Source: an uncultured Geobacter sp. (GTDB lineage Bacteria > Desulfobacterota > Desulfuromonadia > Geobacterales > Geobacteraceae). Taken from it: 64,000 nt of DNA. The DNA lies in the NCBI GenBank assembly GCA_903915655.1, contig CAIWTU010000026.1:36245-100244 (forward strand). The letters are read 5' to 3'. This document shows, piece by piece, positions 35,108-45,157 of this stretch (its first letter is position 1; each line of letters begins with the position of its first letter). The notes beneath the pieces were generated by a model, which worked only from the letters and a program-made list of their open reading frames with translations, was not told where the DNA came from and did no database searches. The translations under genes were made by a program, and so were the position numbers.

Positions 35108-37606
35108 TTATTCGTTATTCCGATGGTGACCGCTCTTGTCAAACGGTTTTACGTCCCAGATTTCCTGTGCATATTCGGCGATTGAACGATCGCTGGAAAA
35201 CCTCCCCATAGCGGCCGTATTAAGGATACAACGTCGGGTCCATTCCTGCTGGTCCTGGTAAACCCTGCTTACTTCTTCCTGACAGGCCGCGTACGAGGCA
35301 AAGTCAGCAATTACCAGATAATGGTCTCCCTGGTTCAGGAGGGAATCAACTATCGGTTTGAAGCGGTCGGGATCGTCCGGCGATAGGCTGCCGTCGGCAA
35401 GCATGTCAAGGGCCTTCTTCAGGGGAGGTGAGTTGTTATAGATCTCGCGGGGGTTGTATCCTTTATTTCTGAGATCGGCAATCTCTCTGGCATGCAAGCC
35501 GAAAAGGAAGAAGTTTTCTATACCTACCTCCTGCCTTATCTCGATATTGGCTCCATCCGGGGTACCGATTGTCAGCGCACCGTTCAGGGCAAACTTCATG
35601 TTCCCTGTCCCCGATGCCTCCGTGCCTGCCGTGGAAATCTGTTCGGAGAGATCGGCCGCAGGAAAGATCCTTTCTGCAAGAGAAACATCGTAGTTAGCCA
35701 AGAATACCACCTTTAGCCTCCCCCGGACGTCCTGATCACTGTTTAGAAGATTCCCGATGGCATTAATCAGTCTGATGACCAGTTTTGCAAGGAAATAAGA
35801 GGGGGCTGCCTTTCCGCTGAAAATGAAGACCCGTGGAACGAAAGCTATCCCCTGGTTTTCCTTGATCCGGTTGTACAGGGTGACGATGTAAAGCAGATCC
35901 AATAGTTGCCTCTTATATTCGTGAATCCTTTTGACCTGGCAGTCAAAGAGTGCATCGACCGAAACCTTGATGCAATTATGCCGGATGATATAGTCGGCAA
36001 GTTTTATCTTGTTCTCCCGCTTGATCTTCTGCCACCTGGCTACGAATTCAGTGTCGTCCGCCAGCGGTCGCAACTTGTGAAGCTCTTCGAGGTTTGTTAT
36101 CCATCCGCTACCGATATGTGAGCAAATTAGTTCAGATAAGGCGGGGTTGCACTTTTTCAACCAGCGACGCTGGGTTATGCCGTTCGTTTTATTGTTGAAT
36201 CTCTCGGGATACATTTCGTAAAAGTCACGGAATACCACAGTTTTGATGATATCCGTGTGGAGAACTGAAACACCGTTTATCGAATGACTCCCGATAATGG
36301 CCAGATGTGCCATTCTTACTTTCTTTTCAGCGCCTTCTTCAATAATGGACATCCTTTGCAGACGATGTAAATCATCGGGGAAACGGGTTCGTACCTCATT
36401 GAGAAAAAATTCGTTGATATCGAAGATGATCTGCAGGTGGAGGGGGAGTATCTTCCCGAACAGCCACATCGGCCAGCTCTCCAGCGCCTCCGGCAGGATT
36501 GTGTGGTTAGTATAGGCGAATGTATGCAGGGTGATATCCCAGGCACTCTGCCAGTCGAGCCGCTCCTGGAAGAGCAGAATTCTCATCAGTTCGGGGATCG
36601 CAAGGGAAGGGTGGGTGTCGTTCAGCTGAATGGCGATTTTCCGGGGGAAAAGGGTGAAATCCGCATGTTTTTTTTTGAATCGGTCAACAATATCCTGGAT
36701 TGTCGCCGAAGCGAGGAAATACTCCTGTTTCAGGCGGAGTTCTCTTCCTTCGATGATATTATCCGCAGGGTAGAGAACCTTGGAAATGTTTTCAGTGAGC
36801 ATCTTCTTCTGGACGGCTTCTATATATTTCCCTTCGCTGAAAAAATGGAGGTCGAATTCACGTGTTGCCTTGGCGCTCCAGAGGCGCATTGTGTTGACAA
36901 TGTCGTTGGCGTAGCCTGGAATCGGCAGATCGTAGGCCATGGCCATTACATCTTCCGTATCGATCCAGCGCCTGACTTCAATCCCGTTTTCATCTCTTTT
37001 GGTTACAACATTGCCGTAAAACTTTACCAGATGCAGGTTTTCCGGTCGGCCGAATTCCCATGGGTCGCCGTAACGGAGCCAGTTGTCTGGTACCTCAACC
37101 TGGGCGCCATCCACAATCCGCTGATGAAAGATGCCATACTCATATCGAATTCCGTAACCGTAGCCTGGTATCGACATGGTGGCCATCGAGTCGAGAAAGC
37201 AGGCAGCCAGGCGGCCGAGTCCGCCATTTCCGAGCCCTGAATCCCCCTCCAGTTCGACGAGTTCGGTATAATCGAGGCCCAGTTCCTGAAGAACTTCCAC
37301 CCATGTATCCATAAGTTCCAGGTTAATGAGGCTGTTCCCGAGGAACCTCCCGACCATGAATTCCATGGAGAGGTAGTATACTCTCTTGGAGTTATGTTTG
37401 TAGTACATCTGCTGGGTGTCGCGCCATCTTTCAACCAGAAGATCACGTATCGAGTAGGCGAGAGCCAGATAGAGGTCGTTTATTGTCGCAGAATAGCCGT
37501 CTTTTCCCAAAGTATATTCCAGCTGCTTAAGGAAAAGCCTTTTGAAATTTTCCTTAGATAACGGTTCTTTATCCCTGTTTTCGAGCATAAAATGGTTGTT
37601 AAGCAT
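35108..37606 (-). CDS. glgP: Glycogen/starch/maltodextrin phosphorylase
   Basis: 832 residues, the normal phosphorylase length. The start (ATG at 37606) has AAAGGAG upstream on the minus strand. Conserved blocks: VYYLSMEFMVGRFLGNSLIN near residue 74, GNGGLGRLAACFLDSMA near 126, and the PLP-lysine segment EASGTGNMKFALNGALTIG near residue 665. It releases glucose 1-phosphate from glycogen or maltodextrin; that product could feed RfbF. It is the only large minus-strand gene of the central window, divergent from nadK. Preference for glycogen or maltodextrin cannot be inferred. Confidence 0.94.
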   Translation of the reverse strand: MLNNHFMLENRDKEPLSKENFKRLFLKQLEYTLGKDGYSATINDLYLALAYSIRDLLVERWRDTQQMYYKHNSKRVYYLSMEFMVGRFLGNSLINLELMDTWVEVLQELGLDYTELVELEGDSGLGNGGLGRLAACFLDSMATMSIPGYGYGIRYEYGIFHQRIVDGAQVEVPDNWLRYGDPWEFGRPENLHLVKFYGNVVTKRDENGIEVRRWIDTEDVMAMAYDLPIPGYANDIVNTMRLWSAKATREFDLHFFSEGKYIEAVQKKMLTENISKVLYPADNIIEGRELRLKQEYFLASATIQDIVDRFKKKHADFTLFPRKIAIQLNDTHPSLAIPELMRILLFQERLDWQSAWDITLHTFAYTNHTILPEALESWPMWLFGKILPLHLQIIFDINEFFLNEVRTRFPDDLHRLQRMSIIEEGAEKKVRMAHLAIIGSHSINGVSVLHTDIIKTVVFRDFYEMYPERFNNKTNGITQRRWLKKCNPALSELICSHIGSGWITNLEELHKLRPLADDTEFVARWQKIKRENKIKLADYIIRHNCIKVSVDALFDCQVKRIHEYKRQLLDLLYIVTLYNRIKENQGIAFVPRVFIFSGKAAPSYFLAKLVIRLINAIGNLLNSDQDVRGRLKVVFLANYDVSLAERIFPAADLSEQISTAGTEASGTGNMKFALNGALTIGTPDGANIEIRQEVGIENFFLFGLHAREIADLRNKGYNPREIYNNSPPLKKALDMLADGSLSPDDPDRFKPIVDSLLNQGDHYLVIADFASYAACQEEVSRVYQDQQEWTRRCILNTAAMGRFSSDRSIAEYAQEIWDVKPFDKSGHHRNNE

Positions 37607-37659
37607 GATCTCTCCTTTGTCTTATCAGTGTGAGAACGGCTCCTAGGTGGGTAGGCAAC

Positions 37660-37698
37660 AGTTAATTGTATAGCCTATTGCCTGTCAAGGCAATAGGC
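37660..37698 (-). promoter_or_regulatory. 10-bp palindrome with a TTGACA loop in the glgP/nadK intergenic region
   Basis: GCCTATTGCC (37673-37682) and GGCAATAGGC (37689-37698) form a perfect inverted repeat. On the minus strand the six-base loop reads TTGACA, a consensus -35 box; 17 bases further, 37660-37665 reads TTAACT, a weak -10. The palindrome could be the operator of a dimeric repressor sitting over the glgP promoter, or a stem in a transcript from nadK's side. Confidence 0.45.
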
Positions 37699-37765
37699 CG
37701 TTTAGATTGGACATATCTTTGAATTCATGGTAAAAATTACTGATTTACCAGAAAGAAGAACTATT

Positions 37766-38620
37766 ATGAAAAACATTGGAGTTTTTGCCAAATTACATGA
37801 TCCTCGCTGTCAGGGTGCAGCAGGGGAACTTGTTCAATGGCTGCGCAACGAAGGGGTTAATCCGCTGGTTGAGCTGCATTTGGCCCATCACCTCGGGATG
37901 GAGGACGGGATCGATGGTGTTGCAATTCCCAGGCAGGCCAATATGGTTGTGGTGCTTGGTGGTGACGGAACCCTGATTTCGGTAGCCCGTCTTATCGGTG
38001 AAAGGGAGGTGCCGATCATGGGTGTTAATCTGGGCGGCCTCGGTTTCCTTACGGAAATCTCCCTTGATGGGCTTTATCCTGCCCTTGAATCATATCTGAG
38101 GGGAGAATTAACTGTTTCCGAGCGGATGATGCTCAGGGTGACTGTGCAACGCAACGGGGAGGAATTCTGCACATATGAAGCGCTCAATGATGCGGTGATC
38201 AACAAAGGGGCTCCTGCCAAAATAATAACTCTGGCCGCCGCTCTGGACGGCTCGTTTCTGGCCAATTTCAAGGCTGACGGGTTGATACTGGCGAGTCCTA
38301 CCGGTTCGACCGGCTATTCACTGTCGGCAAACGGACCGATCGTAGATCCATCCGTTGACTGTATGGTCATCACCCCTATCTGTCCCCACACCCTGACCAA
38401 CCGACCCCTTGTGGTTGCTGCCGACACCATAATAACCGTCACCCTTGATACGAAGATGGAGAATGTCATGCTCACCATTGACGGGCAGGTCGGGATAAAG
38501 CTTCAGTTCCGTGATGAAGTTATTGTGCGGCGGGGAGAACATCGGACCAGGCTGGTCGTTTCTGCCGCCACCAACTATTTTGAGGTCTTGAGAAACAAAC
38601 TGAAGTGGGGCGAACGGTGA
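37766..38620 (+). CDS. nadK: NAD kinase
   Basis: 284 residues from ATG 37766; an ATG at 37727 adds 13 residues without family likeness. NAD kinase motif MVVVLGGDGTLISVAR with GGDG at residues 65-68, then LGGLGFLTEI near 92, and NDAVINKG near 143. It phosphorylates NAD to NADP in the cytoplasm. The next gene, recN, starts 58 bases after its stop on the same strand; a nadK-recN pair is common in proteobacteria and related phyla. Confidence 0.95.
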   Translation: MKNIGVFAKLHDPRCQGAAGELVQWLRNEGVNPLVELHLAHHLGMEDGIDGVAIPRQANMVVVLGGDGTLISVARLIGEREVPIMGVNLGGLGFLTEISLDGLYPALESYLRGELTVSERMMLRVTVQRNGEEFCTYEALNDAVINKGAPAKIITLAAALDGSFLANFKADGLILASPTGSTGYSLSANGPIVDPSVDCMVITPICPHTLTNRPLVVAADTIITVTLDTKMENVMLTIDGQVGIKLQFRDEVIVRRGEHRTRLVVSAATNYFEVLRNKLKWGER

Positions 38621-38678
38621 GCCGGGACCTTGCACGGGGTCTTTTCTTATGCGGGAATACCGGAGTAACAAGGGATAT

Positions 38679-40349
38679 ATGCTGACCGATCTTTTTATCA
38701 AAAATTTTGCCATTATCGAAAATCTTCATGTTTCTTTCGGCAACGGACTGAATATCCTGAGCGGAGAGACCGGAGCGGGTAAATCGATAATCATCGGCGC
38801 AATCCAGATGATTCTTGGCGGCCGACTCTCCTCGGACATGATCCGTACCGGAACGGATGAAGCTGTGGTCGAGGCATTGTTCGACCTGTCGGGTCAGACA
38901 GGAATAATGGCATCCCTCGCAAATTCGGGTGTAGATTGCGACGGGGAACTGCTGGTTAAAAGGGTTGTCACCCGTTCAGGCAAGAATCGTATCTACCTCA
39001 ATGGTGGGCTTTCAACCGGTTCGATCCTCTCCGGGATGGCCCGCCTCCTCGTAAACATTTACGGTCAGCATGAATCTCAGTCCCTCCTCCGTCCGGAAAA
39101 TCACCTTGCCCTGCTTGATGGATATGGGGGGAACGGAACCCTTCAGGCCGGGGTTGCAGCTCTTTACGAAGAATACCGCAGGACCTGTGTCGAAATCAGG
39201 CAACTGGAGGATGGGGAACGGGAGGCAGCACGGCGTCTCGATCTCCTTTCATTCCAGTCGGCCGAGATAGCTGTTGCGGAACTGAAGGCCGGAGAGGATG
39301 AGGAGCTTGTCAGGGAGAGGCAGTTGCTATCCCACGGAGAAAAGCTCTTCCAAAACAGCCATTGGGCTTTTGAAACAGTTTACGGCGGCGACCAGACGAT
39401 TCTCGGCCTGTTGAATCAGGTGCATTCGAGGGTTGCAGTAAGTGCCGCTATTGATGATACCCTTTTACCTGTTGTTGAAACCCTGCAGAGCATCTCTATC
39501 CAACTTGAAGATATCGGGTTATCCCTCAGGGACTACGCAGGGAAGGTGGAGGCTGACCCGCAGAGACTCCAGGCAGTAGATGACCGTATCAACCTTATCC
39601 AGACCCTTAAAAAAAAATATGCTCCGTCCATCGAGGAAATAATTCTATTCAAGGAACAGGTTGACCGGGAGTTGGAACTACTTCTCAACAGCGAACAGAT
39701 AAAGAGAGATCTTGGTAAGACCCTGGCGGAAATCGAGAAAGCACTTCTCGTCAGAGCTGCAGAGCTTTCTGCAAAACGGCATGTTGCGGCCCTGGCAATG
39801 AAGCGCTCTATGGAAAAAGAACTGCACGAGCTTGCAATGAAAAATGCACGCTTCGAGGTATCCCTTGAAGCTCTGCCGGAGCCTAAGGCAACTGGCGGGG
39901 AGAAGGTTGAATTTCTTTTTTCCTCCAACCCCGGAGAGACCCCCAAGCCCCTCTCCCGTATCGCTTCAGGCGGAGAGCTCTCACGCCTCATGCTGGCTCT
40001 GAAGCAGGTCCATCCCGAGAGTGATGTCCCGACCCTTATCTTCGACGAGGTTGATAGTGGGATTGGCGGAGCTGTTTCGGCACTGGTTGGCAAAAAACTG
40101 AAAAGAGTTTCTCTGAAACAGCAGGTGTTGTGCATCACCCACCTTCCCCAGGTGGCTGCCTTTGCCGATCACCATTACAAGGTTGAAAAGATGGTGTCAG
40201 GGGGGAGGACGACCACTCAGCTTGCCTCCTTGTCCGGTGAGGAGCGGGTTGCCGAAATGGCGCGCATGCTTGGTGGAATCAAGATAAGTGAGAAGACTCT
40301 TGAGCATGCTCGTGAGATGCTGGAAGAGGCAGCACTGGACTTGAGCTGA
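38679..40349 (+). CDS. recN: DNA repair protein RecN
   Basis: 556 residues from ATG 38679, starting MLTDLFIKNFAIIENLHVSF as RecN does (the upstream ATG at 38649 adds ten unrelated residues). SMC-like ATPase: Walker A SGETGAGKSIII at residues 28-39, long central coiled-coil region (about 150-370), signature ASGGELSRLMLAL near 429 and Walker B LIFDEVDSGIGG near 452. It works early in double-strand break repair. No LexA box was recognised upstream. Confidence 0.94.
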   Translation: MLTDLFIKNFAIIENLHVSFGNGLNILSGETGAGKSIIIGAIQMILGGRLSSDMIRTGTDEAVVEALFDLSGQTGIMASLANSGVDCDGELLVKRVVTRSGKNRIYLNGGLSTGSILSGMARLLVNIYGQHESQSLLRPENHLALLDGYGGNGTLQAGVAALYEEYRRTCVEIRQLEDGEREAARRLDLLSFQSAEIAVAELKAGEDEELVRERQLLSHGEKLFQNSHWAFETVYGGDQTILGLLNQVHSRVAVSAAIDDTLLPVVETLQSISIQLEDIGLSLRDYAGKVEADPQRLQAVDDRINLIQTLKKKYAPSIEEIILFKEQVDRELELLLNSEQIKRDLGKTLAEIEKALLVRAAELSAKRHVAALAMKRSMEKELHELAMKNARFEVSLEALPEPKATGGEKVEFLFSSNPGETPKPLSRIASGGELSRLMLALKQVHPESDVPTLIFDEVDSGIGGAVSALVGKKLKRVSLKQQVLCITHLPQVAAFADHHYKVEKMVSGGRTTTQLASLSGEERVAEMARMLGGIKISEKTLEHAREMLEEAALDLS

Positions 40350-40442
40350 TAAATCTCTGCACTTGATCTATTTTAGCTCTCTTCGGGAAGTGGGCACTAC
40401 GAAATGAAAGACGTTACAACCTACCAGTGAGGAGGATACCTG

Positions 40443-40895
40443 ATGCTGCGCAAGGCCAGACTCAAGGATGTAAAAGTTATACAGAAACTGTTGACCTATT
40501 TCGCCGGTCGCGGGGACATGCTCTCACGTTCCCTTTCCGAGCTGTATGAAACTGTTCGTGATCTGTACGTTGTTGAAGAGGACGGCAATTTACTGGGAGT
40601 CTGCGCACTACATATAGTCTGGGAAAACCTGGCCGAACTCCGTTCCGTTGCCGTTTGCGAAGAGGCCGGCAGGAGGGGAATCGGTACCCGGCTCGTCCGG
40701 GCCTGTCTGGATGAAGCGCGAGAGCTTGGTCTGGAAAAGGTTTTTTGCCTTACCTATAAGCCCGATTTTTTCGGGAAATTCGGTTTCCGTATTGTCGATA
40801 AGGCAGAGCTCCCCCACAAGGTCTGGCGGGACTGCATGAACTGCGTGAAGTTTCCCGACTGTGACGAAATTGCGATGATTCTGGAATTAAAATAA
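40443..40895 (+). CDS. argA: N-acetylglutamate synthase, short GNAT type (ArgA-like)
   Basis: 150 residues, a single GNAT acetyltransferase domain: acetyl-CoA pocket CEEAGRRGIGTRLVRACLDE near residue 73, then YKPDFFGKFGFRIVDK near 105, and a cysteine pair in RDCMNCVKFPDCDEIAM near the end. In Geobacter-type bacteria a short GNAT protein serves as the N-acetylglutamate synthase; the C-terminal K-F-P-x-C-D-E-I pattern fits that group. argJ, later in the pathway, lies 4.2 kb downstream. Other small-molecule acetylation is not excluded. Confidence 0.72.
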   Translation: MLRKARLKDVKVIQKLLTYFAGRGDMLSRSLSELYETVRDLYVVEEDGNLLGVCALHIVWENLAELRSVAVCEEAGRRGIGTRLVRACLDEARELGLEKVFCLTYKPDFFGKFGFRIVDKAELPHKVWRDCMNCVKFPDCDEIAMILELK

Positions 40896-40922
40896 AACAT
40901 TACTCTCTTATAAGGGTTTGCC

Positions 40923-42263
40923 ATGAATAAATATGAAAGGGTTGCCGGATTAATTGAGACGGACCTTGCCAGTCGCCACCTTGATGGATATGAAATTTCG
41001 TTTGGCTCTTCAAGGAACCTCTCCATAGAAGTGAAAGAACAGGAAATTGATACCTTCAGATCTTCAGCTCCGGCCGGGGTAAGTATCAGGGTTCTGAAGT
41101 CGGGCGGCATGGGTTTTTCGTATTCCACCAGTCTCGATGATGCAGCCCTCTCCAGAATGGTGCAAAATGCGGTTCTCGGGGCTGAGAACCAGACTCCGGA
41201 TCCTGCCAACTGTTTTCCTCTTCCGCAAGAGTACCCTGCTGTTGCAGGATTGTTTGATAACAATCTCTCAGCGGTTGATGAAACTGAAAAGATTCAGCTT
41301 GCCAAGGATCTGGAGCGGCTGGCCCTGGGTGCGGACCCCCGGGTCAAGCGTGTAAGAAAGGCTATCTACGGCGAATCCGAGTATGCCTTCTGGATACGTA
41401 ATTCAGTTGGAGTTGTCGGAGGATACAGTGGAACCTCCGTCTCCTGCAGTGTTACTGTTGTAGCTGAAGAGGGGGACGACTCGCAGATGGGGTGGGATTT
41501 CGGTTTCAGCAGCTTTTTATCCGGTATTGATGTCGAAACGATTGCAGCAAATGCCGTTGCCAAGGCACTCGGGACCCTCGGCGCAATAAAAATCCCGACC
41601 ATGAATTCCCCTGCCATACTGGATAACCATGTCGCCTCTGAAATAGTTGAGGTCCTGAGCTCCTCGTTTCTTGCCGAGAACGTACAGAAGGGGAAGTCAA
41701 TGCTTGCCGGTCGATTGGGTGAGAAACTTTTCTCCCCTTTGATACAGATAAGGGATGACGGTACTCTCTCAGGGGGTATCTCTACCGCCCCTTTTGATGC
41801 GGAAGGGGTGGCGCACCGAAACAACCTGCTGGTTGAAGATGGGCGTCTGAAGGCTTTTCTTTACGATTCCCGTTCAGCCTGGAAGGATAGGGCAGTTTCT
41901 ACCGGAAATGCGGTGAGGGGTGGGGTAAAAAGTCCTTTGCGTACAGGGGTTACCAATTTTTTCATTGTAAATGGCTCGACTCCTCGCGATGAGATGATCC
42001 GTGGCATTGAGAGGGGGGTCCTGATTACCGAAGTGATGGGAATCCATACCGCCAATGGAATCTCCGGTGATTTTTCCGTTGGGGCAGCAGGCTTTTTTAT
42101 TGAAAAAGGGGTAATCGCCTACCCGATCAAGGGGATTGCCATTGCCGGGAATATTTTCGATCTCTTCAGGGGGGTTGAGATGGTGGGCGACGATATCCGT
42201 TTTTTCGGAGGCGTAGGCTCGCCTTCCCTTAAAATATCAACGCTGGACATGAGTGGAAGTTGA
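40923..42263 (+). CDS. pmbA: TldE/PmbA-type subunit of the TldD-TldE metalloprotease
   Basis: 446 residues with the TldD/PmbA fold: an N-terminal domain with V-K-E-Q-E-I-D-T-F-R-S-S near residue 38, and a C-terminal domain with GNAVRGGVKSPLRTGVTNFF near residue 328. The HExxxH zinc motif of TldD is absent, so this is the TldE/PmbA partner. TldD/E heterodimers cleave small peptides such as microcin precursors and antitoxin CcdA. No tldD lies in the window, so the partner must be elsewhere. Confidence 0.88.
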   Translation: MNKYERVAGLIETDLASRHLDGYEISFGSSRNLSIEVKEQEIDTFRSSAPAGVSIRVLKSGGMGFSYSTSLDDAALSRMVQNAVLGAENQTPDPANCFPLPQEYPAVAGLFDNNLSAVDETEKIQLAKDLERLALGADPRVKRVRKAIYGESEYAFWIRNSVGVVGGYSGTSVSCSVTVVAEEGDDSQMGWDFGFSSFLSGIDVETIAANAVAKALGTLGAIKIPTMNSPAILDNHVASEIVEVLSSSFLAENVQKGKSMLAGRLGEKLFSPLIQIRDDGTLSGGISTAPFDAEGVAHRNNLLVEDGRLKAFLYDSRSAWKDRAVSTGNAVRGGVKSPLRTGVTNFFIVNGSTPRDEMIRGIERGVLITEVMGIHTANGISGDFSVGAAGFFIEKGVIAYPIKGIAIAGNIFDLFRGVEMVGDDIRFFGGVGSPSLKISTLDMSGS

Positions 42264-42272
42264 ACCAACCTT

Positions 42273-42300
42273 TTGATTGTACTATTCAAGCTGTTATGCT
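42273..42300 (+). promoter_or_regulatory. Candidate sigma-70 promoter for secA
   Basis: TTGATT (42273-42278) and TATGCT (42295-42300) are separated by 16 bases, 48 bases before the secA ATG. Both are four-of-six matches to consensus; position and spacing fit but the prediction is by eye. Confidence 0.35.
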
Positions 42301-42347
42301 ATTCTGGTACGTTTGTTTACCCCACCAATATTCAGGAGATAATGTAG

Positions 42348-45053
42348 ATGTTAGGTAACATTGTAAATAAGGTGAAGAAGATAGTGGGAAGTAAAAACGA
42401 GAGGGAGCTGAAAAAGCTCTGGCCGGTGGTAGTGGAGATCAACTCTCTCGAACAGACTTTGGCCCTCCTTACCGACGATCAGTTGCGCAATAAAACCGTT
42501 GATTTCAAGGCAAGATACGCAAAAGGCGAAACCATTGAAGACCTTCTGCCTGAAGCCTTTGCTGTCTGTCGGGAGGCATCAAAAAGGGCTCTCAATATGC
42601 GTCACTTCGATGTGCAGCTGATCGGAGGGATGGTCCTTAATCAGGGGAAAATTGCCGAGATGAAGACAGGGGAAGGTAAAACCCTTGTCGCCACTCTCCC
42701 TGTCTATCTGAATGCCCTTACCGGCAGGGGCGTGCATGTCGTTACTGTCAATGACTATCTCGCCCGGCGTGACTCGGAGTGGATGGGGCGTATTTACACT
42801 TTCCTTGGCCTCTCTGTCGGGGTAATAGTCCATGGTCTCGATGATGATGAGCGCCGTGCGGCCTATGCTGCAGATATAACCTACGGTACCAACAATGAAT
42901 TCGGCTTTGACTACCTTCGGGATAATATGAAGTTCAGTCTCGATGAATACGTGCAGAGGGAATTCCATTATGCCGTGGTTGATGAAGTGGACTCCATTCT
43001 GATCGATGAGGCGCGAACCCCGCTCATCATATCTGGTCCTACCGAAGACAGCACCGATAAATACTATATAATCGACAGAATCATCCCTTCTCTCAAGAAG
43101 GGAGAGGTGATCGAAGAGGAAGCCAATACCCTTTCAGGCAAGCGTAAACGGCACACCGGTGATTTCACGGTGGACGAAAAATCTAGATCCGCCACCCTTA
43201 CAGAGGAAGGGGTCCTCAAGGTTGAAAAGTTGATGAAGATCGACAATCTTTATGACCCGAGGCAGATGGAAATACTGCACCATGTTCAGCAGGCTCTCCG
43301 TGCGCATGCCCTGTTCAAGCGTGATGTGGATTATGTGGTGAAGGACGGTGAGGTCCTTATCGTAGATGAGTTCACCGGACGTCTTATGCCGGGTCGTCGC
43401 TGGTCAGACGGCCTCCACCAGGCAATCGAGGCAAAAGAAGGGGTCAATATAGAGAACGAAAACCAGACGCTGGCAACGATCACCTTTCAGAACTATTTCC
43501 GTATGTATAAAAAGCTTTCGGGGATGACCGGTACGGCTGATACCGAGGCGGAAGAATTCCACAAGATATACAAACTGAATGTTCTGGTTATCCCGACTAA
43601 CAGGCCACTGGTGCGTCCTGACTTTCCAGATGTCATCTACAAGACCGAACGGGAAAAATTCAATGCGGTGATTGAGGAGATAAGGGCGCTTCACGCAAAA
43701 GGGCAGCCGGTGCTGGTCGGCACCATTTCCATCGAGAAATCCGAGACACTTGCTTCCCTGCTGCAGAAGCAAGGTGTTCCCCACAACGTCCTGAATGCCA
43801 AGCAACATGAGCGCGAGGCGGAAATAGTTGTTCAGGCAGGGCGTAAGGGGATGGTTACCATTGCCACCAACATGGCAGGACGTGGTACCGACATTTTGCT
43901 TGGCGGAAATGCCGAAGGTCTGGCAAGGCAATGGAGAAAGAGTAATCCCGATGCTCCGGAAGAAGAGTATCAGAATGTCCTGGTAAAATTGCGTGCTACC
44001 TGCGCTGCCGAACATGAAGAAATCGTAGCCCTAGGCGGTCTCCATATCCTTGGTACGGAACGTCACGAGTCACGGCGTATCGATAATCAGCTACGGGGCC
44101 GTTCAGGACGCCAGGGGGACCCCGGTTCTTCCAAGTTCTACCTCTCCCTGGAAGATGATCTGCTCCGTATTTTCGGCTCAGAGCGCGTTGCCATGATTAT
44201 GAACAAGCTTGGCATTGAAGAAGGAGAGGCGATTACCCATGGACTGATTACCAGGTCTATAGAAAACGCCCAGAAGAAGGTAGAAGCGCACAATTTCGAG
44301 ATCCGCAAGCATCTTCTTGAATATGATGATGTCATGAACAAGCAGCGTGAGGTTATTTACTCCCAACGCAGGGAAATCCTTGCCGGCGTCGAATTGCGCG
44401 AGCAGTTCACTGAAATGATGGATGAAACTGTGGAGGATCTGGTTGCGGCATATGCCATAGAAAAGGTTCCTGCCTGCGAGTGGGACTGGAAGGGTATGGT
44501 TGAATCTCTCTACAGCTCTTTCGGGTTTCAGCTTGACGTTACCAGTGAGGATATTGAACGATTCAATCCGCAAAACCTTCAGGGACTCCTTGGGGAGAAA
44601 GTGCGGGAGATATACGGCGCCAGGCTGGAGTCGTTCGGTTGTGAACTTATGGATCACCTGATCAAGGTGATAATGCTTCAAACCATAGATTCGCAATGGA
44701 AAGATCACCTTCTATCTATCGATCATCTGAAGGAAGGTATCGGATTACGAGGTTACGGACAGAAAGACCCTAAACAGGAATACAAGCGGGAAGCCTACAA
44801 ACTGTTCATGGATATGATTGCCCGCATTCGGGAAGAGGTCGTGGAGAAAATTTTCTGGGTGCAGATTACTCGTGAAGATGAAGTTGAGCAGATTGTGCAG
44901 CAACAGCGTAAACAGCGTCTTATCTTCAATCTGGCCGATGAGGAATCGGTCAATCAACCGGCGAAAAGCAGCAAGGTTGGGAGGAACGATCCTTGCCCAT
45001 GCGGAAGTGGCCTGAAGTTCAAGAAATGCTGCGCAATTAAGAAGTCCCGCTGA
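42348..45053 (+). CDS. secA: Preprotein translocase ATPase SecA
   Basis: 901 residues, standard length. The ATG follows GGAGATAATGTAG. Nucleotide-binding motif [20 protein letters not shown] near residue 103, DEAD-like [20 protein letters not shown] near 213, second NBD with [16 protein letters not shown] near 506, and a C-terminal zinc SEC-C motif [18 protein letters not shown] near 880. SecA drives export through SecYEG and receives cargo from SecB. Nothing unusual in the sequence. Confidence 0.96.
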   Translation: MLGNIVNKVKKIVGSKNERELKKLWPVVVEINSLEQTLALLTDDQLRNKTVDFKARYAKGETIEDLLPEAFAVCREASKRALNMRHFDVQLIGGMVLNQGKIAEMKTGEGKTLVATLPVYLNALTGRGVHVVTVNDYLARRDSEWMGRIYTFLGLSVGVIVHGLDDDERRAAYAADITYGTNNEFGFDYLRDNMKFSLDEYVQREFHYAVVDEVDSILIDEARTPLIISGPTEDSTDKYYIIDRIIPSLKKGEVIEEEANTLSGKRKRHTGDFTVDEKSRSATLTEEGVLKVEKLMKIDNLYDPRQMEILHHVQQALRAHALFKRDVDYVVKDGEVLIVDEFTGRLMPGRRWSDGLHQAIEAKEGVNIENENQTLATITFQNYFRMYKKLSGMTGTADTEAEEFHKIYKLNVLVIPTNRPLVRPDFPDVIYKTEREKFNAVIEEIRALHAKGQPVLVGTISIEKSETLASLLQKQGVPHNVLNAKQHEREAEIVVQAGRKGMVTIATNMAGRGTDILLGGNAEGLARQWRKSNPDAPEEEYQNVLVKLRATCAAEHEEIVALGGLHILGTERHESRRIDNQLRGRSGRQGDPGSSKFYLSLEDDLLRIFGSERVAMIMNKLGIEEGEAITHGLITRSIENAQKKVEAHNFEIRKHLLEYDDVMNKQREVIYSQRREILAGVELREQFTEMMDETVEDLVAAYAIEKVPACEWDWKGMVESLYSSFGFQLDVTSEDIERFNPQNLQGLLGEKVREIYGARLESFGCELMDHLIKVIMLQTIDSQWKDHLLSIDHLKEGIGLRGYGQKDPKQEYKREAYKLFMDMIARIREEVVEKIFWVQITREDEVEQIVQQQRKQRLIFNLADEESVNQPAKSSKVGRNDPCPCGSGLKFKKCCAIKKSR

Positions 45054-45071
45054 AATATACAATCCTATAAA

Positions 45072-45100
45072 CGGCAGTTGGAGGATCCATTCAACTGCCG
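45072..45100. terminator. Hairpin after secA
   Basis: CGGCAGTTG (45072-45080) pairs exactly with CAACTGCCG (45092-45100) around an 11-base loop, 19 bases after the secA stop. No clear T-run follows, so it is a stem that may stabilise the mRNA end or a weak terminator before argJ. Confidence 0.5.
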
Positions 45101-45157
45101 AATCCAGGATGATACAGCTTCTGGATCATACAGACTTAAGGATAATACGGTGATTTA

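Noticed and set aside
34982..35185. Open frame of 67 codons between rarA and glgP
   Set aside because: It runs into the 3' end of glgP on the other strand, has no ribosome site and no recognisable family.
39533..40138. 201-codon minus-strand frame within recN
   Set aside because: Serine/arginine-rich shadow frame opposite a well-supported gene.
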